47,855 nucleotides of DNA from JAZNQN01 sp045590195 (GTDB taxonomy: Bacteria; Bacillota; Clostridia; UMGS1883; UMGS1540), in assembly GCA_045590195.1 (NCBI GenBank), contig JAZNQN010000051.1, forward strand, positions 1 through 47,855, written 5' to 3'. The translations under genes and the position numbers were made by a program. The notes under the pieces were generated by a model. That model was not told where the DNA came from. It worked only from the letters and a program-made list of their open reading frames with translations, and searched no databases. Shown here piece after piece: positions 32,233-40,315 of the stretch (positions are counted from its first letter, which is position 1; every line of letters begins with the position of its first letter).

Positions 32233-32340
32233 ATAGAAAATCTTCGATTTTCGACATTAACGTGCCAAAGGCACAATTCATGACGCGAAGTGTCAATTCA
32301 TACCGAAGGCAATTCATGCGCTGAAAGCGCAATTCATTAA
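32233..32340. repeat. Hairpin array D (AATTCAT linker) at the amidohydrolase gene stop
   Basis: Units: GAAAATC-TTC-GATTTTC, GTGCC-AAA-GGCAC, GACGC-GAA-GTGTC, ACC-GAA-GGC, GCGCT-GAA-AGCGC, joined by AATTCAT and ending AATTCATTA at the stop codon. It is homologous to the second half of array B unit by unit, with changed but still pairing stems. Confidence 0.88.
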
Positions 32341-33083
32341 ATATTTAAAATTCTTTTCGCATTCCCTGCAAAAATCATTTCCTTTTCCCTATCCGAAATT
32401 TTTTCGCCCAAAACGCCTGCAATATACATTTTAAGGTTGCAGATGGGGTAATCTGTTCCAAACAGTATTCGCTCGGCACCCACCGAAGAACAAAGCTTTT
32501 TCAGCACACCGTAGCGGAAAAGCCCCGTTCCCGAAAGGTCTAAATATGCATTTTCCTGCCTTTCCATAAGCTCGATATGCTGCCTTACTTCCGGTGCCTC
32601 GCCCGGATGAGCAATAACAAATGTAAGGTTTTTAAAGCTTTTGATAAGGGACTCCATTTTGTCAAAATACATTCTGTGAATACTTATGGTAAACCCGTCG
32701 GCCGCATCAAGTATTTCAAAAAGGCCGCTGTGGTCGTAATTCCACTCGTGATAATAAGGAACAAGCTCCCCTATAAGCTTTACACCCTTTTTCCTTGCAA
32801 TTTCAATTTCCTTAATACTCTCCTCCACGAAATTCGGGTTTATGTGAATTCCGGGAATATATATGTCGCCCCATTTTTCTTTCATTTCATAGGCGAGAGT
32901 GTTAGCTTTTTTAATTCTTTCAAAATCGTTGCCCTGGCCTGTTAAAACGCTTCCGCAAAAATGCGAAACGCCCTCTTCCATCATATCTTTTACAATGTCA
33001 CACTTTAAAGCGCTTTTGTAAGAGCATAAGTTTTCCTCATCCGATAAAAAAGGATGTGTGTGAAAATCTATAATTTCAAACAT
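32337..33083 (-). CDS. Amidohydrolase family protein (amidohydrolase_2/TatD-like)
   Basis: The 248-residue TIM-barrel metal hydrolase starts MFEIIDFHTHPFLSDEENLC. Metal ligands appear in DFHTH, the second His in ISIHRM, AHPGE, and D in LFGTDYPI. Substrate is unknown; relatives include decarboxylases and lactonases. The ATG at 33083 follows GAGGTG. Its final codons fall within the last linker of array D. Confidence 0.85.
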   Translation of the reverse strand: MFEIIDFHTHPFLSDEENLCSYKSALKCDIVKDMMEEGVSHFCGSVLTGQGNDFERIKKANTLAYEMKEKWGDIYIPGIHINPNFVEESIKEIEIARKKGVKLIGELVPYYHEWNYDHSGLFEILDAADGFTISIHRMYFDKMESLIKSFKNLTFVIAHPGEAPEVRQHIELMERQENAYLDLSGTGLFRYGVLKKLCSSVGAERILFGTDYPICNLKMYIAGVLGEKISDREKEMIFAGNAKRILNI

Positions 33084-33135
33084 AAAAATCACCTCAAAGT
33101 AATTTTATCACACATTGAATTTTTGTCAATAATTG

Positions 33136-33164
33136 TTGACAATAAAAAAATGCAGTGCTATAAT
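33136..33164 (+). promoter_or_regulatory. SigA promoter of panT-coaX
   Basis: Perfect TTGACA (33136-33141) and TATAAT (33159-33164) with 17 bp between. Confidence 0.85.
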
Positions 33165-33214
33165 CTATTTGCACTATATCCGACTTGAGCGGAACAGTAG
33201 CAGGAGGTATTATT

Positions 33215-33796
33215 ATGAATCAGAGTTCAAAAACTCAAAAACTTGTAGGCACGGCCATTTTGGCTGCCATAGTGTTTGTGCTTCAAACATTTGCAAGTTC
33301 AATTCACATCGGCCCGTTTTCAATTACGCTGGCTCTGGTGCCGATAATAATCGGCGCAATTGTATTCGGCCCCGTGTCAGGCGCTGCACTTGGCGCAGTA
33401 TTTGGAGCTGTTGTGTGCTATGCGGTTATTACCGGCGCTGATGTTGGTGGCAATTTAATGCTTCAGCAAAATGCGGCAGTAACTTTAATTGTTTGTATTT
33501 TGAAAAGCACCATTGCAGGCTATGTGGCAGGCATAATTGCAAAAAAGGTTAAAGGCACCGTGGGAACAGTTCTGGCGGCAATTGCATGCCCCGTTTGTAA
33601 CACAGGTATTTTGTCACTTGCGATGATTTTTGTTTTTAAAGATCTTGTTGCTTCGTGGGCAGCGTTAGCAGGCTTTTCATCGTCAATTCTTTATATAATA
33701 GTTGGCGTTGTGGGGCTTAACTTTTTAGTTGAGCTTGCAATAAATATTGTATTTGTTCCAACAATTACCCATATTATTAAAGCTGTTAAAAAATAA
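33215..33796 (+). CDS. panT: ECF transporter S component, pantothenate-type (PanT-like)
   Basis: The 193-residue protein has six predicted membrane helices, beginning AILAAIVFVLQTFASSIHIG. It resembles the ECF S components PanT/BioY class; the downstream pantothenate kinase gene supports pantothenate as substrate. It would work with the shared EcfAT module encoded elsewhere. AGGAGG precedes the ATG at 33215. Upstream in-frame codons are out of reach of the ribosome site. Confidence 0.8.
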   Translation: MNQSSKTQKLVGTAILAAIVFVLQTFASSIHIGPFSITLALVPIIIGAIVFGPVSGAALGAVFGAVVCYAVITGADVGGNLMLQQNAAVTLIVCILKSTIAGYVAGIIAKKVKGTVGTVLAAIACPVCNTGILSLAMIFVFKDLVASWAALAGFSSSILYIIVGVVGLNFLVELAINIVFVPTITHIIKAVKK

Positions 33797-33808
33797 GAGG
33801 GAAATTTT

Positions 33809-34576
33809 ATGATTTTTGCAATAAATATTGGCAATACTCATACATCCTTTTGCCCCATTTCAGGCGGCGAAATGGGCGAAATTTTTAAAATTGCAACCGA
33901 TAAAAGCGATACAGCTTATGGCTACGGCGCAAAAATCAAACAAATTTTTGATATTGCCGAAATTTGCGTTTCATCTTTTGAGGGAGCAATAATTTCGTCG
34001 GTAGTTCCGCCTGTAACCGAAAGCGTTAAAAAAGCGGTTGAGCTTTTGTGTGGCATAACGCCGCTTGTAGTTGGCGCAGGCGTTAAAACCGGGCTTAATA
34101 TTTCTATTGACGACCCCGGAACAGTTGCCTCTGACCTTGTTGCAACAGCCACCGCCGCAAAGGAGCACTACCCTTTGCCCTGTATAATTATAAATACCGC
34201 AACCGCAACAACCATAACGCTTGTTTCGGCAGACGGAAAGTATAAAGGCGGCGCAATTTATCCGGGAATAGATTTGTCCCTTTCGGCTCTTGCAGAAAAC
34301 GCATCGCTTTTGCCGCAAATAGAACTTGCGCCCCCAAAGCGCGCAGTTTCAACCAATACGGTTGACAGTATGAAATCGGGCATAATTTACGGCAGTGCCG
34401 GCGCGGTTGACGGAATTTTGTACGCCTTTGAAAAAGAGCTTGATGCATCTCCTTCAATTGTTGCAACAGGCAAAAACGCCACCCTTTTGCAAAAGTATTG
34501 TAACCATAAAATTTTGTGCGATGAAAAACTTTTGTTTAAAGGCCTTTACATCATATATAACAAAAACTCAAAATAA
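33809..34576 (+). CDS. coaX: Type III pantothenate kinase family (CoaX), with altered active-site positions
   Basis: The 255-residue protein has the ASKHA fold of CoaX, which phosphorylates pantothenate as the first step of CoA synthesis. It starts MIFAINIGNTHTSF; the usual Asp of DxGNT is Asn6. The second motif reads GTVASDLVATA, keeping D109 but not the usual DR. The third, normally DxGTAxT, is INTATATT, with N129 and Ala replacing Asp and Gly. The neighbour PanT supports the pathway, but these changes question activity. It starts 12 bp after panT. Confidence 0.8.
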   Translation: MIFAINIGNTHTSFCPISGGEMGEIFKIATDKSDTAYGYGAKIKQIFDIAEICVSSFEGAIISSVVPPVTESVKKAVELLCGITPLVVGAGVKTGLNISIDDPGTVASDLVATATAAKEHYPLPCIIINTATATTITLVSADGKYKGGAIYPGIDLSLSALAENASLLPQIELAPPKRAVSTNTVDSMKSGIIYGSAGAVDGILYAFEKELDASPSIVATGKNATLLQKYCNHKILCDEKLLFKGLYIIYNKNSK

Positions 34577-34578
34577 CA

Positions 34579-34607
34579 AAACCCACCATCGTTTGATGGT
34601 GGGTTTT
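34579..34607. terminator. Terminator after coaX
   Basis: AAACCCACCATC and GATGGTGGGTTT pair around GTTT, then TTAAT. Confidence 0.9.
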
Positions 34608-34621
34608 AATTTGTGAGGCTT

Positions 34622-35452
34622 TTATTTTAACGCTTCAATCAATTTTCCAATAACTATTTCAAATGCCGCTCCGTACCAGTGATTGTCAAGTTTCATAGTA
34701 GCTTTAATACATTCAACTGTGTAATCTGCCGCAATTTTTGCCGCTTCATAAGCCGATTTTCCTCTTGTAAGTGCGCCAACAAAGGCCGAGGCATAAATAT
34801 CGCCTGTTCCGTGGCAGCTGCCATCTAAAAACTCGTGTTCGTAGTAAGAATATTCGCCGTTTTCCAATATAGCTATTCCTGTTTTTCCTTCGGCATAGGA
34901 AACCCCTGTAAAAATAATATTCTTGCATCCCATTTCAACAAATTTCTGCAAAATGCCGTCAATATAGGCTTTGTCGTAATCTTCTTTATAAGGTGTGTCG
35001 GTTAAAAAACAAGCCTCTGTAAGATTTGGCAAAACATAATCAGCCTTAACGCAAAGCTTTTTCATAGCGTTAGCATATTCCATATCAAAACCGGGGTAAA
35101 GCTTGCCGCCGTCGGCCATAGCGGGGTCAACAATAATTTTGCCGCCTTCTGCCAAAGTTTTGTCGAAAATATCAGCAACATAATCTATCTGCTTTGTGCT
35201 GCCGAGATAGCCTGTGTAAATAGTGTCAAACTTAATGTTTTCCTTTTCCCAGTGCTCTCTTATAGAAGGCATATCGTCGCACAAATCGCGGAAGGTGTAG
35301 CCCGAAAAACCTGCAGTATGGGTTGAAAGTACTGCCGATGGCAACACTGCACACTCTATGCCGCAAGCCGAAATTATAGGAAGGGCAACAGTTAAAGAAC
35401 ACTGCCCTACACAAGATATATCCTGAATTGTTAAAGCTTTTTTGTATTCCAT
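34622..35452 (-). CDS. pdxY: Pyridoxamine/pyridoxal kinase
   Basis: The 276-residue ribokinase-fold protein starts MEYKKALTIQDISCVGQCSL. It has IVDPAMADGGKLYPGF, PNLTEACFLTD, and the anion-hole end HGTGDIYASAFVGAL with catalytic Asp. It phosphorylates vitamin B6 vitamers to PLP precursors. AAAGGAG precedes the ATG. The divergent MocR-like gene is the usual regulator of such kinases. Confidence 0.9.
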   Translation of the reverse strand: MEYKKALTIQDISCVGQCSLTVALPIISACGIECAVLPSAVLSTHTAGFSGYTFRDLCDDMPSIREHWEKENIKFDTIYTGYLGSTKQIDYVADIFDKTLAEGGKIIVDPAMADGGKLYPGFDMEYANAMKKLCVKADYVLPNLTEACFLTDTPYKEDYDKAYIDGILQKFVEMGCKNIIFTGVSYAEGKTGIAILENGEYSYYEHEFLDGSCHGTGDIYASAFVGALTRGKSAYEAAKIAADYTVECIKATMKLDNHWYGAAFEIVIGKLIEALK

Positions 35453-35544
35453 AAAAATTCTCCTTTACAAATTTTACTATATGCATTATAATACAAATAT
35501 GATAATATATAAATAGCCAAAAAAGGAGTTTTTTATATAACCAG

Positions 35545-36588
35545 ATGAAAGAAAAAAAATATGTTTCACTTTATAATAATGTAAAAGAAAAAATAATTTC
35601 GGGCGAATATAAGGCCGGGGAAAAGCTGCCCTCAAAAAGGGTTATGGCCGACAAAACGGGATATAGCAGCATAACGGTTGAGGCGGCTTACAATATGCTT
35701 TCTGACGAGGGGTATATTGCCCCAAGAGAGCGAAGCGGCTATTTTGTTCTGGCGCTTGATGCACCTTTTAAAGAAAAAAGCGCCTTTTCCTTTACCCCTC
35801 TTCCCGAAGAAAACGATGAAGCCGCCGATGATTTTGAATATTCCCTTTGGTTTAAAACTGTAAGACGAGTACTTTCTGAAAAAGAAAAATTGCTTTTTGT
35901 AAAATCCCCCGGCAAAGGAATAGCTCCCCTTAGAAACGCCATTTCGGAATATCTTTACCGCTACCGCTCCATGGCGGCAAACCCTTCTTCTATAATAATT
36001 GGCTCAGGGGCGGAACAGCTTTATGAAACCGTTGTTAAAATTTTAGGGCGTGACCGTATTTTCGGCATAGAAAACCCCTCTTATCCGCAGATTGAGGCGG
36101 TGTATCTTGGCGAAGGGGCAAAAATTGAAAAGCTTAAAATGGGCAAAAACGGCATAGAAAGTGCGGCTCTTGAAAAATGCAAAGCATCGGTTTTACACGT
36201 TACGCCTTTTCAAAGCTACCCCACAGGCATAACAACCCCTGTTTCTAAAAAATATGAATATTTAAAATGGGCAACCAAAGGCAAATATATTGTTGAAGAT
36301 GATTTTAACAGCGAATTTTTTATTCCCGGCCAACCGGTTGAAACCCTTTATTCTCTCGATAGCGGCGAAAAAATTATATATATAAATACTTTTTCCCAAA
36401 GCCTTTCCCCTTCTATGCGAATGGGCTATATGATACTTCCCCCTCATCTTATGGAGGAATACGATAAAAAAATGGGAAGCTTTTCCTGCTCTGTGCCGGT
36501 ACTGGAGCAGTATGTTTTAGCCGAATTTATTAAAAGCGGAAGCTTTGAAAGGCACTTAAACAGAATGAGACGGAAAATGAAAAAATAA
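35545..36588 (+). CDS. MocR/PdxR-like regulator, truncated and lacking the PLP lysine
   Basis: The 347-residue protein has an N-terminal GntR winged helix (KLPSKRVMADKTGYSSITVE) and an aminotransferase-like domain from about residue 90. MocR proteins bind PLP through Lys in a TFSKxLxPxxRxGY block; here it is NTFSQSLSPSMRMGY, with Gln285. The protein stops after HLNRMRRKMKK, where relatives continue for about 100 residues. A terminator overlaps the stop. It faces the pyridoxamine kinase gene across 92 bp, so it once sensed PLP and controlled that gene. It may now be inactive or act without covalent PLP. Confidence 0.8.
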   Translation: MKEKKYVSLYNNVKEKIISGEYKAGEKLPSKRVMADKTGYSSITVEAAYNMLSDEGYIAPRERSGYFVLALDAPFKEKSAFSFTPLPEENDEAADDFEYSLWFKTVRRVLSEKEKLLFVKSPGKGIAPLRNAISEYLYRYRSMAANPSSIIIGSGAEQLYETVVKILGRDRIFGIENPSYPQIEAVYLGEGAKIEKLKMGKNGIESAALEKCKASVLHVTPFQSYPTGITTPVSKKYEYLKWATKGKYIVEDDFNSEFFIPGQPVETLYSLDSGEKIIYINTFSQSLSPSMRMGYMILPPHLMEEYDKKMGSFSCSVPVLEQYVLAEFIKSGSFERHLNRMRRKMKK

Positions 36589-36612
36589 GGGTACTTTACC
36601 CTTATTTTTTAT
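36584..36612. terminator. Terminator overlapping the MocR stop
   Basis: AATAAGGGTA and TACCCTTATT pair around CTT, then TTTT; it can serve both strands. Confidence 0.8.
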
Positions 36613-36805
36613 TAGAAACTCCAAGTATATAGTCTGTAGAAACGCCATAATATTTTGCCAGTTTTATCAAAACATCAATTGGTAATTGCCTTTGACCGTT
36701 TTCATATTGAGAATATGTGTTTTGTTTAATGCACAGATATTCCGCCAAAACTTTCTGTGGAATATCTCTGTCTTCACGTAGCTGTTTAAGTTTCATAGTT
36801 TTCAT
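36602..36805 (-). CDS. XRE-family HTH regulator (67 aa)
   Basis: The 67-residue protein is a clean Cro/CI-type domain: KLKQLREDRDIPQKVLAEYL, then IKQNTYSQYENGQRQLPIDV with the recognition helix, and YYGVSTDYILGVSNKK. The ribosome site is weak; it may be coupled to the ribbon-helix-helix gene upstream, 8 bp away. ATG at 36796 is an alternative. Targets unknown. Confidence 0.88.
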   Translation of the reverse strand: MKTMKLKQLREDRDIPQKVLAEYLCIKQNTYSQYENGQRQLPIDVLIKLAKYYGVSTDYILGVSNKK

Positions 36806-36813
36806 CGATTACT

Positions 36814-36996
36814 TCAATTTATTTCAACATCATCAACAGAATTTTCAAGGATAATATTTATAAGCTCATTGCGCGAGCGATTACTCTCGTCAGACAATTT
36901 ATCAATTTTCTGCAAAATACCTTCTTTAATTCTAACGGATATAACTTTATAACCATCTTCACCTTTTTTATGAATTTTAATTATACTTTTAGCCAT
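36814..36996 (-). CDS. Small ribbon-helix-helix protein (60 aa)
   Basis: A 60-residue protein, MAKSIIKIHKKGEDGYKVIS. The strand YKVISVRIKEG and helices ILQKIDKLSDESNRSRNELI match the Arc/MetJ fold with the conserved Ser-Arg-Asn-Glu turn. AGAGGTG precedes the ATG at 36996. It likely forms an operon with the XRE gene. The pair resembles regulators left from a mobile element. Confidence 0.75.
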   Translation of the reverse strand: MAKSIIKIHKKGEDGYKVISVRIKEGILQKIDKLSDESNRSRNELINIILENSVDDVEIN

Positions 36997-37079
36997 AATA
37001 CTCACCTCTGCTATAATTATAACAATAATCTTAATTTTATAATATATTATAATTATATTATAAATATATTCATTTTATA

Positions 37080-37108
37080 TTGACAATTTCCCAAAAAGCA
37101 CTTATAAT
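37080..37108 (+). promoter_or_regulatory. SigA promoter of the 100-aa gene
   Basis: Perfect TTGACA (37080-37085) and TATAAT (37103-37108), 17-bp spacer. Confidence 0.85.
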
Positions 37109-37138
37109 GGTTATACAACATAAAAAGGAGCTGATTAT

Positions 37139-37441
37139 ATGTATTTTAAAAATTATTTAGAAAGAGCAAATTTAAGTGTTTTACAGGAGTTTTTAAAGTT
37201 TGGCACAGAAGGCAGAGCAGAAAATATAAGCGAAACTTATGAAACCAGAATTAAAGAGGCACGAAAAAACGCCCTTAGCTTTTTCGAGGAAAAGTTCAAA
37301 AGCGTTGAAGAGTTTGATTATGTTTTAGCCAGTTTTGAAAAACAGCTTCAAGTATATGAAGAAGTATATTTTGAAATAGGGCTTCTGCTCGGAGCAAAAC
37401 TTGGGTATGAAATTTGTGAAAAAATGCAGCAGCTTAAATAA
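37139..37441 (+). CDS. Helical protein of unknown function (DUF6809-like?)
   Basis: The 100-residue protein is all helical and charged, with a conserved-looking end YFEIGLLLGAKLGYEICEKM. This resembles the GxxLGAKL.IE end of small clostridial DUF6809-type proteins, but the match is tentative. AAGGAG precedes the ATG, and a perfect promoter drives it. The last 45 bp, including the stop, recur at 31888-31932. A lone AATTCAT follows the stop region. Confidence 0.6.
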   Translation: MYFKNYLERANLSVLQEFLKFGTEGRAENISETYETRIKEARKNALSFFEEKFKSVEEFDYVLASFEKQLQVYEEVYFEIGLLLGAKLGYEICEKMQQLK

Positions 37442-37471
37442 ATTATTATTTTGTGGCAAAGCAATTCATAA

Positions 37472-37497
37472 AAAAACCTCTCTTCCGAGAGGTTTTT
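37472..37497. terminator. Bidirectional terminator, CCTCTC family
   Basis: AAAAACCTCTC and GAGAGGTTTTT pair around TTCC, between convergent genes. Confidence 0.9.
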
Positions 37498-37502
37498 CTT
37501 GC

Positions 37503-38882
37503 CTATAAAACAATACCGTCTTTAAAAATAGAAATTTCTCTGTAACCGTTTCTTTCGTTGGTAGTTTCCTTGCCCGATGCAACATCGATAATATAATCTA
37601 AAAATTCATCGGTTAAATCGTCCATCGAAACGCCCTCAAGTACAGGAGAAGCGTTAAAATCAATCCAGCCCTTTTTCTTTTCGGCAAGGGCGCGGTTTGT
37701 TGCAATTTTAACTGTTGGAACAGCGCCGCCAATAGGTGTTCCCCTTCCTGTTGTGAAAAGAATAATATGAACGCCTGCCGCCGCAAGGTTAGTAATAGCA
37801 ACAATATCGTTACCGGGGCCGTTTAAAAGAGATAAGCCGTTTTTCTTAAGTGTGTCGCCGTAGGTCAAAACATCAACAACTTCGCCAAGGCCGCCCTTTT
37901 GAACACAACCAAGCGACTTTTCTTCTAAAGTTGTAATACCGCCCGCTTTGTTGCCGGGGGAAGGATTTTCGTAAATTACCTGATTGTGTTTTGTAAAATA
38001 GTCTTTAAAATCGTTAATAAGCTTAACTGTTTTGTCAAAAAGCTCTTTAGTGCCGCAGCGCTTCATTAAAAGATGCTCTGCCCCAAACATTTCAGGAACT
38101 TCGGTTAAAACGCAGCTGCCCCCAAAGGAAATCATTTTGTCAGAAAGTGAGCCTACAAGCGGATTTGCTGAAATACCGCTGTATCCGTCGCTTCCGCCGC
38201 ATTTAAGGCCTAAACGAAGCTTTGAAATATGGCAAGGCTCTTTCTTAAATGTATCAGCATAAGCCTGAAGGCCTTTTATAATTTTAACGCCTTCTTCTAT
38301 TTCGTCCTCAACGTCCTGAACGTTTAAAAATTTAACTCTCTCGTCATCCCACTCTCCCAAAACCTCTTTAAAAAGCGGAATGTTGTTGTTTTCGCAGCCA
38401 AGGCCAAGTACTAAAACGCCTGCGGCATTTGGATGATTTACAAGGCCTTTTAAAATAAGCTGAGTGGTACTCTGGTCGTCGCCAAGCTGTGAACAGCCAA
38501 ATGGATGCTCAAAATGAATTGCACCCGTTAAATCTGCAAGGCGCTTTGCAATTTTGTTAACACAGCCAACTGTGTTTATAATCCAAACCTCGTTTCTTAT
38601 ACCAACATCGCCGTTTTTACGAACATAGCCCATAAAGGTTTTGTCGGTTTCAACAAGTTTTGTTGGCACGAAATCGGGCTCGTATTTATATTCCAGATTG
38701 CCCGCAAGATTTGTTTTCATATTGTGAGTGTGAACGTGCTCGCCCTTTTTTATGTCACAAATCGCATGGCCTATGGGGTTGCCGTATTTTATAATGTTTT
38801 CGCCCTCAGAAATATCGCAAAGGGCAAACTTGTGTCCGTTATCAAGGTTTACTTCAACGTTATCGAGCTTGTGTATAATCAC
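37503..38882 (-). CDS. uxaA: Altronate dehydratase
   Basis: The 459-residue protein is a full-length UxaA: an N-terminal SAF-like domain (KKGEHVHTHNM) and the C-terminal dehydratase part with NTVGCVNKIAKRLA, LGLGCENNNI and LKCGGSDGYSGI holding the iron-binding Cys residues. It converts altronate to 2-keto-3-deoxygluconate in galacturonate (pectin) breakdown. It lies 2 bp after uxaB in one operon, and a terminator follows. Confidence 0.95.
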   Translation of the reverse strand: MIIHKLDNVEVNLDNGHKFALCDISEGENIIKYGNPIGHAICDIKKGEHVHTHNMKTNLAGNLEYKYEPDFVPTKLVETDKTFMGYVRKNGDVGIRNEVWIINTVGCVNKIAKRLADLTGAIHFEHPFGCSQLGDDQSTTQLILKGLVNHPNAAGVLVLGLGCENNNIPLFKEVLGEWDDERVKFLNVQDVEDEIEEGVKIIKGLQAYADTFKKEPCHISKLRLGLKCGGSDGYSGISANPLVGSLSDKMISFGGSCVLTEVPEMFGAEHLLMKRCGTKELFDKTVKLINDFKDYFTKHNQVIYENPSPGNKAGGITTLEEKSLGCVQKGGLGEVVDVLTYGDTLKKNGLSLLNGPGNDIVAITNLAAAGVHIILFTTGRGTPIGGAVPTVKIATNRALAEKKKGWIDFNASPVLEGVSMDDLTDEFLDYIIDVASGKETTNERNGYREISIFKDGIVL

Positions 38883-38884
38883 TC

Positions 38885-40174
38885 TTAAAGCCTCCCTTTA
38901 ATTTCGTCTGCAAGGAAAGAAAGGTCTTCGTCCCAAAGCTCTTTGTTTGCGAGAATTTCTTCAATTGAAGCTTCTTTCATAAATTTCATAACCTTTTCAT
39001 CGTCGTTAGGCATATCAGTTTTGTAAAAGGCGATAAGCTTTGCAAAAGATGTTAAAAGGTTTTGCGGCATCGCATTTTTGCGTTTTATGTATTCAAGAAT
39101 TGAAGGGAGAACTCTAACCTTAAATTTGCTTACAGAGTTAAGCGAAATCGAAGCGCAAAGGTGTTTGATATAAGGGTTTTTAAATCTTTCAAAAACGTTG
39201 TTTGCGTAGTCGATCAGCTCTTCTTCAGGCAAATCAAGTGTTGGAATAATTTCTTTGTAAACACAGTCGCTTACAAAGCGTGATAACACCTCGTGTTCCA
39301 TACAGTCGCCAACAGTTTCAACGCCAAGCAGCATTGCATAAGGAATCATTGAAGTGTGAGCGCCGTTTAAAATACGAACTTTTCTTGTTCTGTATCTTTC
39401 AAGGTTGTCTGTCACAATAATATTAAGGCCTGCTTTGTCAAATGGGAACTCTTTTGTAATAGAAGATGGGCCTTCGATAACCCAGAGGTGGAAAAGCTCA
39501 GAAGTGTTAACCATGTTGTCCTCATAGCCGAGGTCAATTTTCTCATCTCTGGGATATCCTGTAACAATTCTGTCAACCAAAGTGTTGCAGAAAATGTTGT
39601 CCTTTTCAACCCAATTGATAAAATCTTCTCCAAAGCCCCATTTTTCAGCATACTGAAGTACATATTTTTTAAGTGTTGCGCCGTTTTTGTCAATAAGCTC
39701 GCAAGGGAGGAAAATAAATCCGCGTTTGCCCAGTTCGAAACGTTTTTTAAGAAGCAGTGTAACCTTTGCAGGAAAAGTAACATCGGGCGCTTTTTCAGGT
39801 GTATCATCGTTTGAAAAAACAATACCGCTTTCAGTTGTGTTTGAAACAACAAAACGGAAGCTGTCTTTCTCTGCCAAAGCAAGATATGCATTAAAATCCG
39901 CATAAGGCTCAACTGTTCTCGAAATAGAATCTACTATCTTTTTCTCAACTGTCGGGGTGCCATCTTTCATACCACGCATAACGTGGGTGTAAACGCAGTT
40001 TTGCTCCTCAAGCTTTTTGCACATTCCCTGTGCAATAGGCTGAACAACAACAACGCTGGCGTCAAAATCAGAATTTTCGTTTGTAAGCTGAATAATCCAG
40101 TCAACAAAGCCTCTTAAAAAGCCGCCTTCGCCAAACTGAATAACTCTTTCTGTACGCTGTTTTTTATCAAACAT
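38885..40174 (-). CDS. uxaB: Tagaturonate reductase
   Basis: The 429-residue protein belongs to the mannitol-dehydrogenase/UxaB family. The N-terminal Rossmann part reads RVIQFGEGGFLRGFVDWIIQ, and the catalytic domain contains RKVRILNGAHTSMIPYAMLL with the conserved Lys-x-Asn-x-x-His. It reduces tagaturonate to altronate with NADH. The ATG at 40174 follows AAAGG; MFLM upstream has no site. The isomerase UxaC is not in this window. The AraC-type gene is divergent. Confidence 0.93.
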   Translation of the reverse strand: MFDKKQRTERVIQFGEGGFLRGFVDWIIQLTNENSDFDASVVVVQPIAQGMCKKLEEQNCVYTHVMRGMKDGTPTVEKKIVDSISRTVEPYADFNAYLALAEKDSFRFVVSNTTESGIVFSNDDTPEKAPDVTFPAKVTLLLKKRFELGKRGFIFLPCELIDKNGATLKKYVLQYAEKWGFGEDFINWVEKDNIFCNTLVDRIVTGYPRDEKIDLGYEDNMVNTSELFHLWVIEGPSSITKEFPFDKAGLNIIVTDNLERYRTRKVRILNGAHTSMIPYAMLLGVETVGDCMEHEVLSRFVSDCVYKEIIPTLDLPEEELIDYANNVFERFKNPYIKHLCASISLNSVSKFKVRVLPSILEYIKRKNAMPQNLLTSFAKLIAFYKTDMPNDDEKVMKFMKEASIEEILANKELWDEDLSFLADEIKGRL

Positions 40175-40280
40175 TAAAAACAATCCTTTCCAAAGTAATT
40201 TATAAGTTTATTATATGGCAATAATATCTTGTTTTCCTTTAAAATTTTGCCCATTTTTACAAAAAACACGAAAATATTGA

Positions 40281-40309
40281 TTGATTTTCACGCCAATTAG
40301 TGGTAAAAT
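40281..40309 (+). promoter_or_regulatory. Promoter of the AraC-type regulator gene
   Basis: TTGATT (40281-40286), 17 bp, TAAAAT (40304-40309). The transcript start lies before hairpin array E. Confidence 0.6.
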
Positions 40310-40315
40310 ATAAAA

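Noticed and set aside
31940..32236. 98-aa ORF in the palindromic region
   Set aside because: It crosses all the hairpins, has no ribosome site and has an unlikely composition.
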